DNA of 64,000 nucleotides, from positions 7,720 to 71,719 of the forward strand of contig NYXK01000122.1 in NCBI GenBank assembly GCA_002685535.1, in the 5' to 3' direction. The stretch comes from Deltaproteobacteria bacterium. Its GTDB lineage: Bacteria; SAR324; NAC60-12. Made by a program: the position numbers and the translations under genes. Position 1 is the first letter of the stretch. Each line of letters opens with the position of its first letter. Positions 57,708-64,000 of the stretch are shown here, one piece after another. The notes under the pieces are model-generated. The model made no database searches. It worked only from the letters and a program-made list of their open reading frames with translations, and was not told the origin of the DNA.

Positions 57708-60700
57708 TTAGTTCCCCCGCATCTCTTGACGCGCTTTCCACACTTGTCGAATGCTGCTCTCTTTTGTTGCAAAGTCCCGCAACGCTCTACCAGCCGGGCT
57801 TCGCTCGAAATGTTGCTTTTCTGTATCTTGTTCCCGACCACGTTTCGCGTCATCACCTGCCTCCTCATGCAAAGTCTCTACCTCAATCTGCGAATTTATA
57901 GCTGCCACAGGTGGTTCTGATCGAACACCAAGTGGATTCCTCGAAAAGCCCAGTCCAATGCCACCATTAACGCTATTTCGAAGGGGCTTCCCCTGCAGCA
58001 AAAAGAGAGCTTTCATGGCGCAAACAGTATCCTCAAATTGAACATAACACGTTGGACCGCTTGCCTTTGTCCGGAGCGACATGCGTCTGTAGCCTCGCTG
58101 TTCACCAAACAGTTCTTTCAACTCGTCTTCTGATACGTCGGGAGGCAAATTGCTGACCAAGAGTGTATCACATGGTTTGTAAGAAGCCGAAGGATCTGTG
58201 GGTTGTCTCGTCGGCGGCTCTGAGCTTGGGGTATCGTCTGGCCTAGCTGGTGCTTTGCCTTTGGATGACTCTGACTGACCGAGGTCTTCATCTTCCTTAT
58301 GTATGCCGCTTGGAATTGAGTCGGAGGATTCCGATGCGGCATCCTCAAACTCAAGAGGCTCAGGCTCGGTGATCTTGTAGGTGGCAAACTCCACAGTTCC
58401 TCCTCCAGTATCAGCAATGAACAGATTATCTCCCACTCGATATTCCTTCGTCGCATCACGAGCATTTTTCCTCGGAGAGTTTGAATATTTCGGGGATTGC
58501 CCGTCCGCGCTATCCGCCATGCGAGAACCCTCTATGTTTCTATCAGCTGCGACGTGATGACCTGCCAGCACAGATATTTTTCCCAAAATTGTTTCCACCT
58601 CCTTAGATCCAACGAGGCTTGAGTCAGTTTCCTCTTGCATCTCTGGTACACTATCTGTTCCGGACAGACTATCAAGAGCAATAATCAGATCAACAATGAT
58701 ACTATTTCCCTGCTTGATCAAGCTCTTTTCGCAGGCAATTCTGTCGTCCATCGTCGCTCCCATTGAGCTGCCGGAGTTACGCAAAGTGCTGTAAGCCGTG
58801 AGTAATCTTTGCTCTGCCTTTTGTAGCTCTTCTTCCGCATGGGCGTTCCATTCGACTGCCTTGTTCATTGCGACTTCGTTGCGTACAAAGCCTGGTGTTC
58901 TTACTTGTGTTGTCGCGTATCTAGTGCGCGCTTTTCGAACCTGGTTAGTGAAGTTCTTCAACCACTTTGAAAGTTGCGCTCTGATTCGAAGATGCCATGC
59001 CGCTATTTCATCTTCCTCCGTCGTATTTAGCCTTTGCGGTGCTTCAGATGTTTCTTGAGGATCGCGGAAGTTTCTCAATTCATGTGTGCGCTTCTGAATG
59101 TAGCGATCGAAATTCGGGTCCTCGGTATTGAATTTAGCCGTTGAGACGTGATAATAACCTGAATGCCCGGAATCATAATCCGAGGGATCACGATCAAGGT
59201 TGTGCAGATTCCGGCGTTCGATATCCTCTTCGGACGGTTCGTCCCCGTTCGAACTCGCTACATCGTCCATTTCTCTTCGCTCCCGAGCTTCTCGTTCAGC
59301 GAAATGGTTTCCTTCGTTCTGGACAGATTGATTCATTTGTTCCGCATTCGCCTCGACTTCAACTGCTGGTGCTTCTTTGGCCGATCGCGCTGATGCATTG
59401 ACCGTCGGTGGGGCGTACGTTTGACGCTCTCCAATATTATTGCCGACGTCAGGCGACGTGATGGCTAGGTTTAGAACTCTTTGGCCTTCCAAGAAAAATT
59501 CACTCGACTCTCTGTCCGTTTCTTGAAGTCTTTGTTGATCAAATTCTCGTTCTCTCTCCTCGTAAGCCTCTACAATCTTCTTCCCATCCTTGACTTCAGT
59601 CTTGTGGACTCCGCTGAACCCCTCCGTTGCTTCACTGAACCCACCGTCCTCACCAATTTCGTGGATCTCAGAGAACTTATCGTCATACCCCAGATTTGTT
59701 TCGTTGTCCTCGGCTTTTCTCCTTATTCTTCTAGTACCGCTAGAAAGTCTGTCTCGATATTCAAGCAGCGCTGGATGAGCGTCCTCTTCTTCCATATCGC
59801 CACCGATACCGTGACTTGTAGGCCGTTTTTGCAGACTTCCAAGACTACTGCGCTTCCATCTCTTCTCCGCTCTTCTATTTGTTTCTAGCCAATTATCATA
59901 GTCATCGTCGGAAGACTCAACGCGTAAATCCCCAAGGCTGTGCGGGACATTCCGATCTGCCTCGTTCTGTGGAATGAACTTTGCATTTTCAGGGTCCAGT
60001 TCGCCTATTATTCTACTTGTTGTCGACTGGCCGAAAGGCGAGGTAGTGTCTTCAGCGCTTAACACGTTGGGTACTTGCGCTCCCTGGGACGATGCTATCA
60101 TGTTGTCTTGCTCTTGACGGTGCATCATGAGCCTCTTCTTATTCTGCTGCTCTAAGAGCCTGAGCTGCGTTTCATAATCAAGCAATGCACGGTTATCGCT
60201 GCTACCGCGTGATGCGCCACCTGTACCCGACATCCTGTTCGGGTCCTGCGGACTGTACCCCAGAGTTGATGTGGTAATTGGAGATGACAGAGGTTCTGGA
60301 GCGGGAGTATTGCCGAGTCTCTCGTCTGCTTTCCTTACTATATCTACCCATTCCTGATGTCCCTCTTGGACTTGTCGCTCATAATAGTTCTTGACCTATA
60401 ATTCAGTGTCAGCTCAATCTCGTTCCCCCAGGCGTTCCTTTCAGGCAAAACGTAGTGTTAGGACTTACCATGACATGGGTTTTAGATTCCATACAATCTG
60501 CTATTGCATGCCAGTCCGAGCCAAAGTCTTCTAGCATGATGGGAAAGCCCGTTTGATCGGGAATAGACCAGTAAGAGGAAGTGAGGTAGCCAAGTTCAAC
60601 CTGAATCTTCGACTCGCAAAGCACGGAGCCACTCTTCTCTTCTACAGCCAGCTTGGCTTCAGCAGGCCGAGCAAACTTAACCTCGCCAGAGCCTCTCCCA

Positions 60701-63566
60701 AAGTGGACTTTGAGGTGAGTGATGTTACCGCATGATTGAAAATGATCCCGAAGTTCAACTTCAGTCACCGCATCGGATAGACCGTTGACTCTGACTACGC
60801 TGGCAGTGGCCGTCTTGGAAAGATCTTTTGGGCCTGCCACGGGACTGTGAGAGTCGTATGGAATGATTTCTGGAAGTTCTTCACCTATTGAATCGTACTC
60901 GGGTACTTCTTTGGTATCAATCGAACCGGACACCACGTTAACGCCCTGCGAAGGAAGGCCATCTTTGTCCACACCAACTGAAGATTCGCGTCCGGATTCG
61001 TCCCGAAGACAAGGACCCGGTACTGACTGTTTACCTAGTAGACGATCCTCCGAATCTTGAAGCTCGTGGCCGGGGTCCTCATCAGGCATTTTATTCGCAG
61101 ATGGATTGCCGACCCCTCCTGCGTAATTCGTGGCTGCGAAGTCAACAAGTAGACTGCAACCACGAACGACAAATCGATTCATTTCAGCAACTGCCCTTTC
61201 TGCATCATTGCGGCGTTTGAATTTCATATACGCGAATGGTTTATCGTTTGGTTTTCGCACCCCGATGATATCGCCAAAGGAATGAAACAGAAACAAAAGT
61301 TCATCCTCAGTGATCTGTGTGGTGTAAAAGCCGATGAAGATCGTGGTGGTATTCTCGTCCGTTATGCCTTCCTCAGGCATGCCAATTGTCACTTGCTCGT
61401 CTAGATCCTCAGCGTGGGCATTATGCCCATCAGCATTTCGGTCGCTCCTCTGCAGGATAAGGTCGGTCTTTCCGTCATCTCCGCGAATTTTAATGCCCGC
61501 ACCATCTGCGTCTGCTGATGTCTCTTCTCGAATGTCGTGCCATACGCCATTAGACTCTCTGAAGTGACCGTACCAGTGTGCACATCGAGCACACCGCTCA
61601 TGGTCACACGATGGACAATCCAGGCCTTTGAAAATTGATGTGGGGGAAATCTTGTTGCATTGGCACTGTGCGCTGTGAGAACTTGACAAAAGCTTTGGTC
61701 ATTGGTTTACTTACGCATCTGAAGCAGAGTTCTAGCTTTGTAATGTCATGAAACTCTTTGGATACTTGTAACTCCTCATTCCTGGATCCTGCGCTTGCTG
61801 CGCGAATCAACCCACGTCTTTCTGAAACAGTGGATTCTGTACTCGCGTCGGAATCATCGACCCCTACATCCCCTGTCATCTCTCTATCAGATTCATCGTC
61901 TAGGTCATCCAGGCTGTTTCTTGGTAGGGCAAAAAGGGCCAGTTGTTCCATATGTCTTCCGAGATGCCTTCTAAATTGCGTCTTCGTTCCGTATGGCGCG
62001 ATTGTTCTCCCTTCGTTCAAGAAGGCCCTCTTCTCGTTCTGATTTGGGTTCGAGATCTGCTCTTCCCATTCGTCACAGAAAGAACAAGCGGTAACAGGAA
62101 ACCGATCCATGGGTTCCTCGCTCTGAAGAATTAGAGCGTCGAGCTCGGAACCAGCCAGCGAAGTGTTGTGGGATATGAGGTGAGTCCTGAAACTGCTCCT
62201 ACTGGAGAATATTTTGCTGCATGATGCGCATGTCCACTCTCGACGGTGAGCTTGAAGTTCATGGGCGAACCACTCGTTGCGGCTTCGGAACATACGAAGA
62301 TTGCACTGTTGGAAAGTGCAGACATATGGCCGGAGGTCTCGGAAGACGTGTTTTCTTCACAGATTAGTATTTGCTTCTGACTTTGTGTAGAAAAGCATAA
62401 TATACGTACTTCCAAGCATTCCTTCCTTTCATGTTTTGCTCGGTCCAGCAGTACGGGCATTGGAAAGGCTGGCCGAACTCGAATGGAATACCTTCGAATG
62501 CCTCTTTAGGTGGGGGAGGCACTTTTAACAGGTGCTCTTCCGTCTCGCCTGCAACTGTTTGCTGGTACGAAGTCTCCGTTTCAAATGATTCTACTTCACT
62601 TCCGTCTTTTGGTGGTGCTGGCAGACCTGCAACATATGTTGTCGCCTTCGTCAAAGCAAGTGTCTGCGGGGCTTTAATCTCTTCTTCTTCCAACACAACG
62701 ACTTCCTTAGCAGGTTGATCCCAGTACTTGGACAGCTTATCATGGTGCTCCTTGCGGTACGTCAAATATTGCCGTCTCCTCGTAATCGACTTTCCAAGAC
62801 GCTGGATCAACCACTCATTGCTGTTTTTTGCAGATCCAAATTTGGCATCAACATGGCTTATATCCCAGTGCGAATCCAGACTGTATCTAGCTGCAGCTTT
62901 AATATAGTCATCACGAGTTGGTGTGTTTCGAATGACGATAGAGATGTCCATCAGACTTGAATTGGCTGTTTTGATCGCGGATAGCAGCTCATCGAGTTCA
63001 GAAGTCATCAACTTCTCTTCTACGGAGCCATCATCACTTCCGTCGGCATTGTACTCGGATCCCAAATCAGAGTCGAAGCTAGAATCACTCATAGCTCCAA
63101 GCTCCCAAATCTTATTTCCTCGCACACCTTTTACGATCAAAACGGCTTCGCTTAGTGAATCTCTCAAAGATTCGAGGATTTTTAGCAGTCTGGACCGAAT
63201 CTCCGTCGCTTCACGAAGTCGGAAGTCGAGTGAACTCTTCAGATGACCTCCCTGCAGCGCTGCAATGTTCGTTGCCCAAGCCTTGAACCGCACTCGAGCA
63301 TCTTGGATCTTGATGAGTATGTCATCACGACTAAACCCACTGGCTGCTGCGGAGGCCCCAGTAGTTTCCTTCAGGGCGGCGCATAACAAGTCGTACTCTT
63401 TGATGCATTCTTTAGCAAGATATGAGATTGTTCGTGTGCTTGTTTGGGCGAGGCTGGGTACCTCGGCCTCCACGATACTGGTATCCTGGAGATCTGATCA
63501 AGGTCAGTTATATTTAATCAGTTGGTCTTACGACATACATCCTCCAAACACAACTCCGGTCGCCAT
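57708..63566 (-). CDS. Very large C2H2 / RRM / SANT-like / RRM multidomain protein
   Basis: Five exons join with closing phases (63566-63539, 63493-62410, 62354-61715, 61665-60469, 60395-57708), giving 1,878 residues. Order: an N-terminal helical domain (about 30-130) of the kind found on fungal C2H2, ankyrin and STAND proteins (RFKAWATNIAALQGG, SLDFRLREA); C2H2-type fingers about 354-500 (CPYCWTEQ, CTFQQCNLRMF with HELQAH, CASCSKIF with HLISH, then RRHLGRHMEQLALFALP); a Cys cluster about 584-612 (CCQCNK, CPSCDHERCARC); RRM1 about 689-761 (IFIGF as RNP2, FAYMKF as RNP1); RRM2 about 872-943; a SANT/Myb-like segment about 956-1010 (FGSDWHAIADCMESKTHVM, VKNYYERQVQEG) spanning an intron; a long charged region; and RRM3 about 1725-1810, ending FSRNPLGVRS as in Whi3-type RRMs. 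Probably a nuclear or RNP nucleic-acid-binding protein. Splitting into several genes is possible but not needed. Confidence 0.82.
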
Positions 63567-63848
63567 CTTGTCCCCGGATGGAGATATCGAGGTCGAGTCG
63601 GTCTCACCATAAAAGATGGATACAGTTCGCAAACAGGTGCAGCGTCAGCCTCAAGATAACAGTCCAGTGTCCAGTAACCCTGCTGAATAAAGCCAATCAG
63701 GGCATCTCCGGGCACTGCCAGCCGCTGAGCTCACCGCACTAGCAAGGATGTTTTCAGCTGCTGGATCGCTCCCCATCTTCGCACTCTCACGATCTCCTCT
63801 TTCCTGCCCTTTCATGATAGCCTTGTCAACAAATATAACCGCGTTGCC
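63567..63848. promoter_or_regulatory. 282-base bidirectional promoter between two divergent genes
   Basis: The large C2H2/RRM gene starts leftwards at 63566 and the next gene rightwards at 63849. Both ATGs have good contexts (ACAAGATGG and GTTGCCATG). The short shared region makes co-regulation plausible (inference). Confidence 0.55.
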
Positions 63849-64000
63849 ATGTCGGGCATTGAGATCGCAGGTCTCGTGCTAGGCGGTTTCCCATTGTTAA
63901 TTTCAACAGCTGAGCACTACAGGAAAGGCTTCGAGCCGCTCGCGAAATGGTACAAGTTCCGGACGCAGTTTATCGCATTTATCGATGCAGTCGATATCCA
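63849..64000 (+). CDS. N-terminus of a fungal DUF7580-like protein, cut by the window edge
   Basis: ATG 63849 opens a frame to the end of the window: MSGIEIAGLVLGGFPLLIST, then AEHYRKGFEPLAKWYKFRTQ. This hydrophobic helix followed by EHYRKG is the characteristic start of a widespread fungal family (DUF7580-type N-terminus) whose members often carry prion-like, kinase-like or HET/STAND-associated C-termini. Only 50 residues are visible, so the rest is unknown. It is head-to-head with the C2H2/RRM gene. Confidence 0.7.
   Translation, partial: MSGIEIAGLVLGGFPLLISTAEHYRKGFEPLAKWYKFRTQFIAFIDAVDI

Noticed and set aside
1-64000. Biosynthetic gene cluster linking the FAD oxidase, dioxygenase, P450 and DAHP synthase
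   Set aside because: There is no backbone enzyme (PKS, NRPS, terpene synthase or DMATS). The genes are spread over 38 kb with unrelated genes between, and two of the four are broken.
1-64000. Transposons or CRISPR-like arrays
   Set aside because: No transposase, reverse transcriptase or integrase motif, no long terminal repeats and no regularly spaced repeats were seen on either strand.

Overview
The window is nuclear DNA of a filamentous ascomycete, most likely a plant-associated member of the Leotiomycetes (inference from gene families; no marker gene is present). Genes have several short GT-AG introns of about 45-200 bases, fungal branch sites (CTAAC/CTGAC) and monocistronic spacing with long intergenic stretches. 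There is no prokaryotic organisation. I joined exons by hand. Where every intron phase closes on one stop codon, the model is strong.

Layout: 0-10 kb holds the start of a secreted protein (minus strand), a 5.8 kb gene-poor stretch and a seven-helix fungal rhodopsin-domain membrane protein. 9.9-12.5 kb holds a divergent pair: a HYPK-like UBA protein and a class II DAHP synthase (shikimate pathway). 12.5-19.3 kb holds coding-like debris, a broken gene and a secreted Thr/Val-rich Cys protein. 21.7-26.2 kb is a 14-exon fungal phytochrome. 28-38 kb holds a rhamnogalacturonan acetylesterase, a degenerate-kinase/vWA protein, a GNAT acetyltransferase, a GH47 mannosidase and a LysM protein. 39-50.5 kb mixes intact genes (AAA ATPase, PhyH-type dioxygenase) with broken ones (FAD oxidoreductase, 2EXR-type gene, P450). 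51.5-57.6 kb holds a PL1 pectate lyase, an intact 2EXR protein, an unrecognised acidic protein and a gelsolin/severin protein. 57.7-64 kb is one very large minus-strand gene (C2H2 fingers, three RRMs, SANT-like segment; 1,878 residues), divergent from the start of a further gene that runs off the window.

Themes: two secreted pectin-active enzymes plus a LysM protein suggest growth on or in plants. Two observations stand out. First, the phytochrome keeps every bilin-pocket residue I can check and an intact receiver, but has lost the H-box His, both N-box Asn and the G2 glycines, so it looks like a photoreceptor with a dead kinase. Second, several genes between 17 and 50 kb are readable except for one or two in-frame stops, mostly at positions compatible with CAA/CAG/CGA to TAA/TAG/TGA changes, which suggests recent gene decay.
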